DNA of 64,000 bases from positions 1 through 64,000 of the forward strand of contig CAWJLS010000002.1 of the NCBI GenBank assembly GCA_963843755.1, written 5' to 3'. Positions 1 through 8,076 of the stretch are shown here, piece by piece (the stretch's first letter is position 1; each line of letters opens with the position of its first letter). The notes below the pieces were generated by a model. The model worked only from the letters and a program-made list of their open reading frames with translations, was not told where the DNA came from and did no database searches. This stretch comes from CAWJLS01 sp963843755. Lineage in GTDB: Bacteria > Acidobacteriota > Thermoanaerobaculia > Multivoradales > DATKCC01. The position numbers were made by a program, and so were the translations under genes.

Positions 1-236
1 ACCACCAGGACGATCACGAGTACGCCGAGCAGACCGCTGCTCAGGCGGTGGCTGAACTCGATGATCGTCTCCAGTGCCGGAGCCCGCGGCACCACCTCGC
101 CGTTGCAGAGCGGCCAGTGGTTGCCGCAGCCTGCCCCGGAGCCGGTGGCGCGGACGTAGGCCCCCCACACCGCGACCAAGCCGGTGTAGACCAGGCAACC
201 CCTGGCGAATTTCGAAAAGCCGCTCGCTCGCTCCAT
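1..236 (-). CDS. ctaA: Heme A synthase (CtaA/COX15 family), N-terminal part, cut by window edge
   Basis: Reading the minus strand from an ATG at 236 gives 78 residues without a stop up to the window edge, so only the N-terminus is present. The product converts heme O to heme A for cytochrome oxidase in the inner membrane. It shows a first membrane helix followed by the family hallmark GAYVRATGSGAGCGNHWPLC with the loop cysteine pair, then EFSHRLSSGLLGVLVI, where the His is a heme-ligand candidate at the start of helix 2. These are strongly typical of CtaA. The gene lies downstream of pabBC in the same direction, 33 bases after its stop. Function is well supported; the rest of the protein lies outside the window. 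Confidence 0.88.
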   Translation of the reverse strand, partial: MERASGFSKFARGCLVYTGLVAVWGAYVRATGSGAGCGNHWPLCNGEVVPRAPALETIIEFSHRLSSGLLGVLVIVLV

Positions 237-269
237 CTGACCGTCCCCCCCGTTCCGTTCCGCGCCAGT

Positions 270-2483
270 CTATCCGGCCCTGCCGTGGCGGGGCATGGCG
301 GAGGTCCGGAGGCGCGGCGACAGGCGGGCCGGAACCCAGCCGCGCACGGAGTTGACCAGGGCGATCCGCGTCGCTCGAGCCAGGACGCCCCGGGGTAGGC
401 GGGCTTCACGGAGGACGCCGCGGGCGAGCAGCTCGGCGCGAAACGTCCCGGGCAGCAGGCCGCAGCCCTTCGCCGGCGTCAGCCACACGCCGTCCAGCTC
501 GACCGCCAGGTTGGCGAGCGTCGTTTCGGTCAGCTCGCCGGCCCGGTTCCACAGGACGACGTCGTCGACCGCCGGGGCGCGCCCTCGCGCCTGCGCCAGA
601 GCCGTTTCGTAGAGCTCTCTCCGGGTGGTCTTGTGGACCAGCCGCGGATCCGTCTCATCGACCGGCTCGTCCGCCAGCGCAACGGTCCACGGTTCGGGAG
701 CCCGGCGGAGAGGCGCCTCCTGGATCGTGACAACGCCGGATCGGTTCACCAGCAGCCGCAGCCGGTGATCGGACGGCGTGGTCAGCGAGGCGAGCCGACG
801 CCCGCTCGCTTCGAGCTGTGCGCGGACCCGGTCCAGATCGAGCGGGAATCCTAGGGCCTCGGCTGAACGGGCCAGGCGCTCCAGGTGGTGCTCGCGGAGC
901 ACGAGCCCGGCGCCGGAGGGCAGATCGAACGGCGACGGAGAGATCGTCGATCCGCCGGCCACCCGGGCACCGGCCCCCTCCGGAGCCGCGCGCCACAGCA
1001 CGGTCTCGAGCAGAGAGAACGCCTGGCCAGGATCGTTCCCGTCCGCCGTTGGCCCGGTGCCCACCAGGTTCAGCGCCTTCGCCCGGGTCTCCTCGAGCTC
1101 GCGCTCCGGGACCGAGTCCCAGACGATGCCGCTGCCGATGCCGTACTCGAACGCCGCGACCCGCCCTCCGGACCGGCCTCCGGACCGACCTCCGGTCCCT
1201 TTGCCGGCCGGGTCCACGGACTCCTTGCGGACCACGGCCGTCCGGATCGCCACCGAGAAGCGGGCATCGCGGCCCGGGGTCACGAAGCCGAGGGCCCCGG
1301 TGTAGACCCCCCGCGCTGTCGTCTCGAGGGAGGCCAGGATCTCCATCGTCCGGACCTTCGGTGCGCCGGTGATCGACGCACAGGGGAAGAGGGCTTCGAA
1401 CAGCGCCGGCAGCGGCGCGTCGGTGGTGGCCTCGATCTCGGAGGTCATCTGGAAGAGCGTCGGGTAGCGCTCGATCCGGAACAGCTCGCGCACCGCGACC
1501 GAGCCGGTCCGCGCGACCCGGCCCAGGTCGTTGCGGATCATGTCGACGATCATCAGGTTCTCGGCCCGCTCCTTGGGTGAGGAGCGCAGCGCGGCCGCCG
1601 CGGCCCGGTCCTCCGCCGCCGAACGGCCCCGAGGCGCGGTCCCTTTCATCGGCCGACAGACGACCGACGGGCCCGTGCGCTCGAAGAAGAGCTCCGGCGA
1701 GGCAGAGCAGATCGCCAGGTCGTCGAGCTCGAGGAGCGTGGCGTAGGCACCGGCCTGGAGCGTCGCGAGGTGGCCGAACAGGGGCAGCGCAAGGGACATC
1801 TCGGCGGTGCCGCCGTCGCCCGGAACCTGCGGCGGGTCCACGAGCGGTGAAGGGGGCGGTGCAGGCGGCGGTGCAGGGCCTTGAGCGCCCGCCTCCAGGC
1901 CGCGGCCCGCCAACTGTCCACGCAGCCGGTAGGTCAGGTTCGCCTGGTACGTATCACCGAGCGCGATGTGCTCCCGAACCGTTCGCACGGCCTGGAGGTA
2001 GTCCCTCTCCGACACGGTCGGTGCCAGGTCGCGGAGCCCCTCGAAGGCAGCCCCGCTCGACGCGCCCGGGGCTCGCCAGCGCAGCACGGTCGGTGCAGGG
2101 AACAGGCCGAACCAGGCCAGCGGCAGGCCGGGGGACGGCGGATGGGTTCGAAAGGCCGGATCGAACGCCGGCGCCGCCTCGTAGGTGACGAACCCGACCG
2201 CCCAGAGCCCCCTGCGGGCGCCCGCCTCGACCCCGGCCAGGACCGCGGAGACCTGCTCGAGCCGGTCCGCCCGCAACACCTCCACCGGCCGCTCGAACCG
2301 CCACCAGCGCTCCCTCTCCGGCCGTTCGGTCAGAGCGGCTCCCTCGGCCGCCCCGATCCGCACCAGCGCCCGCGGTGAGCCCGAGCCGGCGCTCCAGGGG
2401 AACCGCAACGGGCCGCCATCCCCGGGCTGCCGACCTCCTGTCACGGCACCGCCCTGGAGACCGCCGCCACCACCGCGCACCAC
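270..2483 (-). CDS. pabBC: Fused aminodeoxychorismate synthase component I / aminodeoxychorismate lyase
   Basis: 737 codons from a GTG start. Residues about 40-480 are a chorismate-binding (PabB/TrpE) domain. The motif PMKGTAPRG near residue 280 carries the Lys that marks aminodeoxychorismate synthase rather than anthranilate synthase, and the C-terminal signatures ASITGAPKVRTMEILASLE and FEYGIGSGIVWDS are intact. From about residue 485 a class IV PLP lyase (PabC) follows, with the likely PLP lysine in HKTTRRELYE. Together the halves make 4-aminobenzoate for folate from chorismate and ammonia; the glutaminase (PabA) is not in the window. A short GGRSGGRSGGR repeat sits just before the final PabB motif. 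The N-terminal 25-30 residues are Gly-rich and poorly conserved in look, so the true start may be further in. Confidence 0.9.
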   Translation of the reverse strand: MVRGGGGGLQGGAVTGGRQPGDGGPLRFPWSAGSGSPRALVRIGAAEGAALTERPERERWWRFERPVEVLRADRLEQVSAVLAGVEAGARRGLWAVGFVTYEAAPAFDPAFRTHPPSPGLPLAWFGLFPAPTVLRWRAPGASSGAAFEGLRDLAPTVSERDYLQAVRTVREHIALGDTYQANLTYRLRGQLAGRGLEAGAQGPAPPPAPPPSPLVDPPQVPGDGGTAEMSLALPLFGHLATLQAGAYATLLELDDLAICSASPELFFERTGPSVVCRPMKGTAPRGRSAAEDRAAAAALRSSPKERAENLMIVDMIRNDLGRVARTGSVAVRELFRIERYPTLFQMTSEIEATTDAPLPALFEALFPCASITGAPKVRTMEILASLETTARGVYTGALGFVTPGRDARFSVAIRTAVVRKESVDPAGKGTGGRSGGRSGGRVAAFEYGIGSGIVWDSVPERELEETRAKALNLVGTGPTADGNDPGQAFSLLETVLWRAAPEGAGARVAGGSTISPSPFDLPSGAGLVLREHHLERLARSAEALGFPLDLDRVRAQLEASGRRLASLTTPSDHRLRLLVNRSGVVTIQEAPLRRAPEPWTVALADEPVDETDPRLVHKTTRRELYETALAQARGRAPAVDDVVLWNRAGELTETTLANLAVELDGVWLTPAKGCGLLPGTFRAELLARGVLREARLPRGVLARATRIALVNSVRGWVPARLSPRLRTSAMPRHGRAG

Positions 2484-2608
2484 GAGTACCCGTGCGAGGG
2501 AACCAGGAATTGGGGAGAGACCCGGTACATCATCCGGGTTGCTCGGAGCGGCGAGGGCGGTGGCTCAGAACGCGCGGCTCACTCGTCACGGGCAGGTCTC
2601 CCTTGTGC

Positions 2609-4123
2609 TCAGTCGATATACCCCAACGCCTCGAGCTGCTTGCGGGACTCCGCATCGAGCTCGGGGACCGGCAGGTCGGAGGCCGCGTCGAGGCCGGCCT
2701 CGACCGTCTCGAGCCAGGTGCGGAGGTCGTCGGACAGGCTCTTCTCCGGGCTCTCCCGGGGATGCACCTCCTCCGGATCCTCGGCCAGGTCGTAGAACCG
2801 CACGTGGTGGTTTCTGAGGTCGAAGACCTCCTTCATGGTGCCGTCGATCCGGCCCACCTCGAGCAGGCCCGCCCGGCGGGCGTCCGACGAGGCGTGGCCG
2901 GTCCGGACCGCGCCTTTGTGCGCCTCGAAGTGGGTCACGCGGTCGACCGCGGGCGGGTCCTGGCCGTGGAACACCGGCGACCAGTCGACTCCGCGGAAGC
3001 CGGCCGGAGCCGGCAGGCCGAGCAGGCTGAGGACGGTCGGCGCCAGGTCGAGGTTGAGGGCCGGCGTCTCGATCAACTCGTGCGGGATGCGCCCCGGCCA
3101 GGTGATCGCCATGGGGATTCTCAGCCCGTTCTCGTAGAGGTGGCGTCCGTGCCCCCAGTAGCGATGCTCGCCGAGGCTCTCGCCGTGGTCGGCGACGAAG
3201 ATCACCAGGGTCTGGGACGGGGAGTGGGTCTCGGCGAGGCGGTCGAGGAGACGGCCGACCTCCCGGTCGGTGAACGCGATCTCGGTGTCGTAGCGGTCCG
3301 ACTTCGACACGCTGTGGGAGAGGTCGATGCCGAGGCCGCCGGCCAGGTCCTCCCACAGCCGGTAGGGCGCGTGGGGCTCCACGTAGTGAACCCAGACGAA
3401 CCACGGATGGCCTTCGGCGTCGCCGCCCTCGTAGTCGCCGATCCAGGACAGCGCCTCGTCGGTCAGATCCTGGCCGGTCGCCTCCGAGTTGAAGAGGCCG
3501 AACCAGCGCTTGCGGCTGAAGACCTCGTGGTACTCGTCGAAGTGCTCCCCCAGGCCCGAGAGCTTGTTGCGCAGGGTCCAGTTGCCGACGAACGCCGCCG
3601 TGCGGTACCCGCGCTGGGCGAGCAGCTTGGGCAGCGAGTCGAGCCCCGGACGCAGCCGCAAGCCGTTGCGGGTCGAGCCGTGCTCATGGGGGAACCGGGA
3701 GGTGAGCAGAGAGCACAGCGCCGGGCTGGTCAGCGGCTCGACGGTGCGTGCCTCTTCGAAGCGTGCACCCCGCGCCATGAGCTCGTCGATCCGCGGGCTG
3801 GTCGGCCGCTCGTAGCCGTAGCCCGACAGGCGGTCGGCGCGTAGGGCGTCGACGCTGATCAGCAGGACGTTCGGGAAGCGCGGTCCCTGGGCGGCCCGCG
3901 CCGGTGCCGCGGCCAGGAGCACTCCGAGGAGGCAGAGGGTCAGGACGTTCAGCAGGACGGCCGGTCTCCCGACTGTCAGAGGGATCGCCAGACGGGTCGT
4001 CAGAGGGAGCGGCACAGAGGCCGGCACCGGGAGTGGCGCGTCGGGGTCGGTCGGATCGGAGGCGCTCGGCTGAGAGGAAGAGGAGACGGACAGTTGATTC
4101 GGGGTGCGTCGAGAGGATTCCAT
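2609..4123 (-). CDS. Membrane-anchored sulfatase-fold (alkaline phosphatase superfamily) hydrolase or transferase
   Basis: I start at the ATG at 4123 (MESSRRTPNQ), giving 504 residues; a longer frame runs into the divergent sulfurtransferase gene. Residues about 55-78 are a membrane segment or uncleaved signal (LLNVLTLCLLGVLLAAAPA), so the domain is periplasmic. The superfamily fold is clear: NVLLISVDALRADRLSGYGY near residue 85, FVADHGESLGEH, and a WGHGRHLYENGLRIPM segment. The formylglycine motif C/S-x-P-x-R is replaced by T132-S-P-A-L, so the nucleophile position is Thr and the Arg is lost. A canonical sulfatase activity is therefore doubtful; a phosphodiesterase or phospho-group transferase is equally possible. 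It shares this feature with the gene at 42491. Confidence 0.8.
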   Translation of the reverse strand: MESSRRTPNQLSVSSSSQPSASDPTDPDAPLPVPASVPLPLTTRLAIPLTVGRPAVLLNVLTLCLLGVLLAAAPARAAQGPRFPNVLLISVDALRADRLSGYGYERPTSPRIDELMARGARFEEARTVEPLTSPALCSLLTSRFPHEHGSTRNGLRLRPGLDSLPKLLAQRGYRTAAFVGNWTLRNKLSGLGEHFDEYHEVFSRKRWFGLFNSEATGQDLTDEALSWIGDYEGGDAEGHPWFVWVHYVEPHAPYRLWEDLAGGLGIDLSHSVSKSDRYDTEIAFTDREVGRLLDRLAETHSPSQTLVIFVADHGESLGEHRYWGHGRHLYENGLRIPMAITWPGRIPHELIETPALNLDLAPTVLSLLGLPAPAGFRGVDWSPVFHGQDPPAVDRVTHFEAHKGAVRTGHASSDARRAGLLEVGRIDGTMKEVFDLRNHHVRFYDLAEDPEEVHPRESPEKSLSDDLRTWLETVEAGLDAASDLPVPELDAESRKQLEALGYID

Positions 4124-4242
4124 AGTGCGTCGAAGGACGATATCAGAGCGATCGCAATGCTCTGAGAGCCCGGCGACGCCGCCGAGGGCGGCGACCGATT
4201 GCACCACTCCGCGGGTTCGAGGTCCGGTAGGATGACTGCACC

Positions 4243-5106
4243 ATGAGCACAATCGAAGAACGCGGCTATGCGCATCCGGAGGTCCTGGTCTCCACCGACT
4301 GGGTCGCCGACCACCTGGACGATCCCGAGGTGCGCCTGCTCGAGTCGAACGAGGACCCCCTCCTCTACGCGACAGGCCACCTGCCCGGGGCCGTGGAGGT
4401 GGACTGGACCCGCGACCTCAACGACCCGGTACGGCGCGACTACCTGGACCGGCAGCACTTCGAGGCGCTGGCGGCGCGCATCGGGGTCGCACCGGAGACG
4501 ACGCTGGTCTTCTACGGCGACAAGAACAACTGGTGGGCCACCTACGCCCTCTGGGTCTTCCGCCTGTTCGGGCACGAGCGGGTGAAGATCATGGACGGCG
4601 GGCGTCTCAAGTGGAAGAACGAGGGCCGGCCCCTGGTGCGCGACGTCCCGGAGCCGCCCGCCACCACCTACCGGGCGCCGGAGCGGGACGACTCCCTCAT
4701 TCGGGCGTTCCGCGACCGGGTGCGGTCCCACGCCGCCGCCTGCGGCCGGTTGATCGACGTCCGCAGCCCGGAGGAGTACTCCGGCGAGCGCCTGCACATG
4801 CCCGACTACCCGAACGAAGGCGCACTCCGCGGCGGCCACATCCCCGGGGCGGCCAACGTCCCCTGGGCGCGGGCCATCGATCCGGCCGACGGCACCTTCC
4901 GGGACGCCGACTCCCTGCGCCGTATCTACGAGGACGACGCCGGCCTCTCCGGCGACGACGAGGTGATCACCTACTGCCGGATCGGCGAGCGCAGCTCCCA
5001 CACCTGGTTCGTGCTCAGCTACCTGCTCGGCTACGAGCGGGTCCGCAACTACGATGGGAGCTGGACCGAGTGGGGCAACCTGGTCGGGGCGCCCATTGAG
5101 CGGTGA
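4243..5106 (+). CDS. Thiosulfate/3-mercaptopyruvate sulfurtransferase (tandem rhodanese)
   Basis: 287 residues, the usual length for a two-domain rhodanese. The first domain (about 12-130) is the inactive one, and the second (about 155-285) carries the active-site loop CRIGERSSHTW with Cys245. This CRxGERS loop is the type seen in actinobacterial-style thiosulfate sulfurtransferases, not the CGSGVT loop of mercaptopyruvate enzymes, so thiosulfate is the likelier donor. It moves sulfane sulfur to cyanide or a thiol acceptor in the cytoplasm. SufE follows 18 bases downstream, and the pair makes a small sulfur-trafficking operon. The ATG at 4243 lies about 120 bases from the divergent sulfatase-like start. 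Confidence 0.9.
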   Translation: MSTIEERGYAHPEVLVSTDWVADHLDDPEVRLLESNEDPLLYATGHLPGAVEVDWTRDLNDPVRRDYLDRQHFEALAARIGVAPETTLVFYGDKNNWWATYALWVFRLFGHERVKIMDGGRLKWKNEGRPLVRDVPEPPATTYRAPERDDSLIRAFRDRVRSHAAACGRLIDVRSPEEYSGERLHMPDYPNEGALRGGHIPGAANVPWARAIDPADGTFRDADSLRRIYEDDAGLSGDDEVITYCRIGERSSHTWFVLSYLLGYERVRNYDGSWTEWGNLVGAPIER

Positions 5107-5124
5107 GGGCGGGGTGACGGTGCC

Positions 5125-5568
5125 ATGAGCGAGCTGCCCGCGCCGCTCGAAGAGGCGCTGGCGACCCTCGACCTGCTCAGCGACCGGAGCGAGCGGATCG
5201 AGGCGCTGATCTCGATCGCCGACCGCTTCGAGGAGGTCCCTCCGGAGGTCGCCACCCGGCCGTTTCCGGAGACGGCCAAGGTGCCGGCATGCGAGTCCGA
5301 GGCGTATGTCTGGTCCGAGCTCCGGGAGGACGGCGGCCTCGCGCTCTACTTCGCGGTCGACAACCCCCAGGGCATCTCCGCCAAGGCGATGGCCGCGCTG
5401 CTCGAACGCACGCTCTCCGGGCTGCCGCCCGAGGAGATCGCGCGCGTACCGTCGGACATCGTCTACCGGATCTTCGGGTCGGAGCTGTCGATGGGGAAGT
5501 CGATGGGCCTGATGGCCATGGTGGGGATGGTGCGGCGCCACGCCGAGAAGCGCCTGCGGCCGAGCTGA
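5125..5568 (+). CDS. sufE: SufE-family cysteine desulfuration protein
   Basis: 147 residues, close to the normal SufE size. SufE accepts persulfide sulfur from a cysteine desulfurase (SufS) and passes it to the Fe-S scaffold. The acceptor Cys56 lies in VPACESEAYVW, matching the conserved V-x-G/A-C-x-S-x-x-W/V pattern, and the C-terminal segment SMGKSMGLMAMVGMVRRH matches the end of the family. No sufBCDS genes are in the window; the neighbour upstream is a sulfurtransferase 18 bases away, in line with a shared role in sulfur transfer. A hairpin at 5659-5690 may end the transcript. Confidence 0.9.
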   Translation: MSELPAPLEEALATLDLLSDRSERIEALISIADRFEEVPPEVATRPFPETAKVPACESEAYVWSELREDGGLALYFAVDNPQGISAKAMAALLERTLSGLPPEEIARVPSDIVYRIFGSELSMGKSMGLMAMVGMVRRHAEKRLRPS

Positions 5569-5658
5569 GCCGCCGAAGGGCACGGGACCGCGAACCTTCA
5601 CCCCAGCCCCCGGTCAGCGGGCTCTCGGGCCGCCGCCCTTCCGCTCTTGCCGATCTCC

Positions 5659-5690
5659 GGAGGGGGCCGGCGTCGGTTCCGGCCCCCTCC
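5659..5690 (+). terminator. Hairpin after sufE, possible terminator
   Basis: A perfect 12-bp GC stem (5659-5670 with 5679-5690) and an 8-base loop lie about 90 bases after sufE, between it and the convergent oxidoreductase gene. There is no clear U-run after it, so it may work with Rho or as an mRNA 3' end stabiliser. Confidence 0.5.
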
Positions 5691-5800
5691 AGAAATCTTG
5701 AGCTCACCCCGTTCGTCGCCCTCCCTCGGCCAATCGAGCGGGTAGATCCTTTTCTTGGTCTACCCCTCCTGGTGCGAGCTGGGGACGAAACCGGGACACA

Positions 5801-6866
5801 CTACTCGTCACGCTCCCCGATCCGGAGGCAGATCTTGCCCACGTGGCGCCCGGCGGCCAGGTGTTCGAAGGCTTGGCGCGCCGCATCGAAAGGGAAGACG
5901 CGGTCGACCACCGGGTGCACCTGGTGGGCCTCGAGCGCACGGTTCATCGCCTCGAAGTGAGCCCGGCTCCCCACCAGGACCCCCTGGACGCGCACGCCCC
6001 GCATGAGGATCGGGATGATGTCGAGGTCCCGGACCGTGCCGGACAGCACGCCGATCAGGGAGATCTCGCCGGCCGGCCGGACCGCCTGCAGGGAGCGGGG
6101 CAAGGTGCCGGCGCCGCCGACCTCGATCACGCGGTCTACGCCCCGGCCACCGGTCAGCTCCTTGACCTTCTTGCCCCACTCGGGGACCTGGCGGTAGTTG
6201 AGCGTCTGCCAGGCGCCGAGGGCGCGGGCCTGCTCCAGCTTCTCGTCGCTCGACGAGGTGACGATCACCCGCGCTCCGAGGAGCTGGGCGAGCTGGAGGG
6301 CGAAGCATCGAGACGCCGCCGGTGCCCAGGCACAGCACCGTGTCGCCCGCCTTGACCGCGCTGCAGCCGGCGCTCCCGTCCGCGCCGGTCAGGGCGTGCC
6401 AGGCGGTGACACCGGCGCACGGCAGGCAGGCCGCCTCCTCGTCGCTCAGATGCTCCGGCACCGGCACCACCGCCGCGGCCGGCACGTTCATCGTCTCCCT
6501 GAGCGTGCCGTCGAGGGGGCCGCCCAGGGTCGTGCGCACGAGCTCGTTGCGCTGGGGCCCGGCGATCCATCCCTGGGCGAAGATCGGCGTCACGCGCCGC
6601 CCCGGTTCCACCCCCCGCGCCCCGTCGGAGCGCTCGACGCCGGCGCCGAGGGCGACGATCTCGCCGACACCGTCGGAGCAGGGGATCAGGGGCAGAGGCT
6701 GCCTGGGGTTGTATTGCCCCTGGACCATCAGCAGGTCGCGGTAGTTGAGCGAGGCCGCCCGCATGCGGAGCTGGACCTCGCCGGGCCCGGGCGGCTCCGG
6801 GTCCGGCCGCCGGACGAGCTGGAGGTGGTCGAGGCCGAACGAGGGATCGACGACGTAAGCGCGCAT
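5801..6866 (-). pseudogene. Zinc-type alcohol dehydrogenase / quinone oxidoreductase family, one frameshift
   Basis: The start is the ATG at 6866 (MRAYVVDPSFGLDHLQLV). The first half reads to the nucleotide-binding region (AGDTVLCLGTGGVS), then the frame is lost. The second half continues in another frame with LQLAQLLGARVIVTSSSDEK and ends in ICLRIGERDE at 5801. Removing a single base near 6306 joins both halves into a full MDR protein of about 354 residues with the usual GTGGVSIFALQ Rossmann motif. Such enzymes reduce or oxidise alcohols or quinones with NAD(P)H. The catalytic-zinc cysteine pattern is not obvious, which fits the quinone-oxidoreductase side of the family. It lies 13 bases after the HIT gene, probably cotranscribed. 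A sequencing error is as likely as a real mutation, since both halves look well conserved. Confidence 0.78.
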
Positions 6867-6879
6867 GTGCCGTCCGCGC

Positions 6880-7332
6880 TCACTCGCCCCGGGCCGTGTC
6901 AAGGGCGTCGCGGGCGTCGAAGGCGTCGCGGATGCCGGTGCGCAGCTCCTCGGCCCGCTGGTCGCTCAGCGCGCCCGGGCTCCAGCCGATCGACAGGCCG
7001 CGGGAGCCGATCTTCGGAATGATGTGGAAGTGGACGTGCTGGACCTCCTGGTGGGCGCTCCGGCCGTTGTTCTGGAGCACGTTGTAGGCCGTCGCGCCGG
7101 TCACCTGGAGCACCGCCCGGGCCAGTCGCGGCAGCACCCGGCCGAGGGCGGCGCCCGCCTCGTCGGAGAGCTCGTGGAGGGTGGCCTTGCGCTCCTTGGG
7201 GATCACCAGCAGGTGGCCGTCCGACAGAGGGCCGATGTCGAGGAAGGCGAGGACGTGGTCGTCCTCGTAGACGCGGTGGCAGGGGATCTCCCCGTCGAGG
7301 ATCTTGTCGAAGACGGTCCGTTCCTGTGTCAT
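6880..7332 (-). CDS. HIT-family nucleotide-binding hydrolase
   Basis: 150 residues with the histidine triad HVHFH at 99-103 and the family's N-terminal pattern FDKILDGEIPCHRVYEDD. HIT proteins hydrolyse nucleoside phosphoramidates or adenosine-5'-phospho conjugates; the middle His of the triad forms the nucleotidyl intermediate. The Cys in the EIPCHR segment is common in bacterial Hint proteins. The gene leads a two-gene minus-strand unit with the oxidoreductase 13 bases downstream and is divergent from the cobalamin adenosyltransferase, with about 98 bases between the starts. Confidence 0.92.
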   Translation of the reverse strand: MTQERTVFDKILDGEIPCHRVYEDDHVLAFLDIGPLSDGHLLVIPKERKATLHELSDEAGAALGRVLPRLARAVLQVTGATAYNVLQNNGRSAHQEVQHVHFHIIPKIGSRGLSIGWSPGALSDQRAEELRTGIRDAFDARDALDTARGE

Positions 7333-7430
7333 GGGACGATTGTAGCCGCCGCCGCGGCCGATCGGGCCCGGATCCGACCCGGGCCGGCTCCGTCCGATCC
7401 GGGAGCCATGCGCTGCTATCCTCCCTCCCC

Positions 7431-8069
7431 ATGGTGCGGATCACGAAGGTCTACACGAAGCAGGGAGATGCCGGACAGACCCGTCTCGCGGGCGGCGAGC
7501 GGCTGCCCAAGGACCACCCGCGGATCGAGGCCTACGGCACGGTCGACGAGCTCAGCTCCCAGATCGGCGTCGCCGTGGTGATGGGGTCCCCCGACCCGGT
7601 TCACCCGGTTGACCCGGTTGACCCGGCTGGCCCGGCCGAGTCAGGCCGAGCCGGCGCGCGCACCCGGACGATCCTCACCACCGTCCAGAACGACCTCTTC
7701 CACCTGGGCTCGTCCCTCGCGTTCCTGCCCGGCGACGACGGCGAGATTCCCGGGCCATCGCTCGCCGAGCGCCACGTACGCGCCCTCGAAGAGTGGATCG
7801 ACGAGATCAACGGCGAGCTCCCGCCGCTCGAGAGCTTCGTCCTGCCCGGAGGGACCGCGGTCGCGGCCCAGCTCCACGTCGCCCGGTGCGTCTGCCGGCG
7901 AGCCGAGCGGCGGGTCCTGCGGATGGGACGGGAAGAGGGGAGGGAAGGCGCGGTGCCGGCCCAGGCGATCGTCTACCTCAACCGCCTCTCCGACCTGCTC
8001 TTCGTCCTGGCCCGCGCCGAAAACGCCCGCGCCGGCGTCGAAGAGCCGCTGTGGAGCTCCCGCGCCTGA
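7431..8069 (+). CDS. Cob(I)alamin adenosyltransferase, PduO/MMAB type
   Basis: I chose the ATG at 7431 because the conserved N-terminus VRITKVYTKQGDAGQTRLAG begins right after it; upstream in-frame sequence shows no conservation. The product (212 residues) transfers the 5'-deoxyadenosyl group of ATP to cob(I)alamin, making coenzyme B12. Typical motifs are seen: the TKxGDxGxT ATP loop, EAYGTVDELSSQIG, CRRAERRV near 160 and the C-terminal YLNRLSDLLFVLARAEN. An in-frame 9-bp tandem repeat (7593-7637) adds a Pro-rich loop after IGVAVVMG that most homologues would not need. No B12-dependent enzyme is nearby. Confidence 0.92.
   Translation: MVRITKVYTKQGDAGQTRLAGGERLPKDHPRIEAYGTVDELSSQIGVAVVMGSPDPVHPVDPVDPAGPAESGRAGARTRTILTTVQNDLFHLGSSLAFLPGDDGEIPGPSLAERHVRALEEWIDEINGELPPLESFVLPGGTAVAAQLHVARCVCRRAERRVLRMGREEGREGAVPAQAIVYLNRLSDLLFVLARAENARAGVEEPLWSSRA
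7593..7637 (+). repeat. 9-bp tandem repeat inside the adenosyltransferase gene
   Basis: Five near-identical 9-base units of the form gacccggtt stand in a row and encode a Pro-Val-Asp/His-Pro loop. The unit is a multiple of three, so length change would keep the frame. Confidence 0.8.
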
Positions 8070-8076
8070 ACGGGCC

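Noticed and set aside
4195..4230. T-arm-like GGGTTCGAGGTCC suggesting a tRNA
   Set aside because: No matching acceptor, D or anticodon stems around it on either strand.
2375..5601. Long open frames antisense to the sulfatase-like and sulfurtransferase genes (489 and 533 codons)
   Set aside because: They are shadows produced by high GC in the third codon position of the real genes; they show no domain pattern and have heavily biased Val/Ala/Arg composition.
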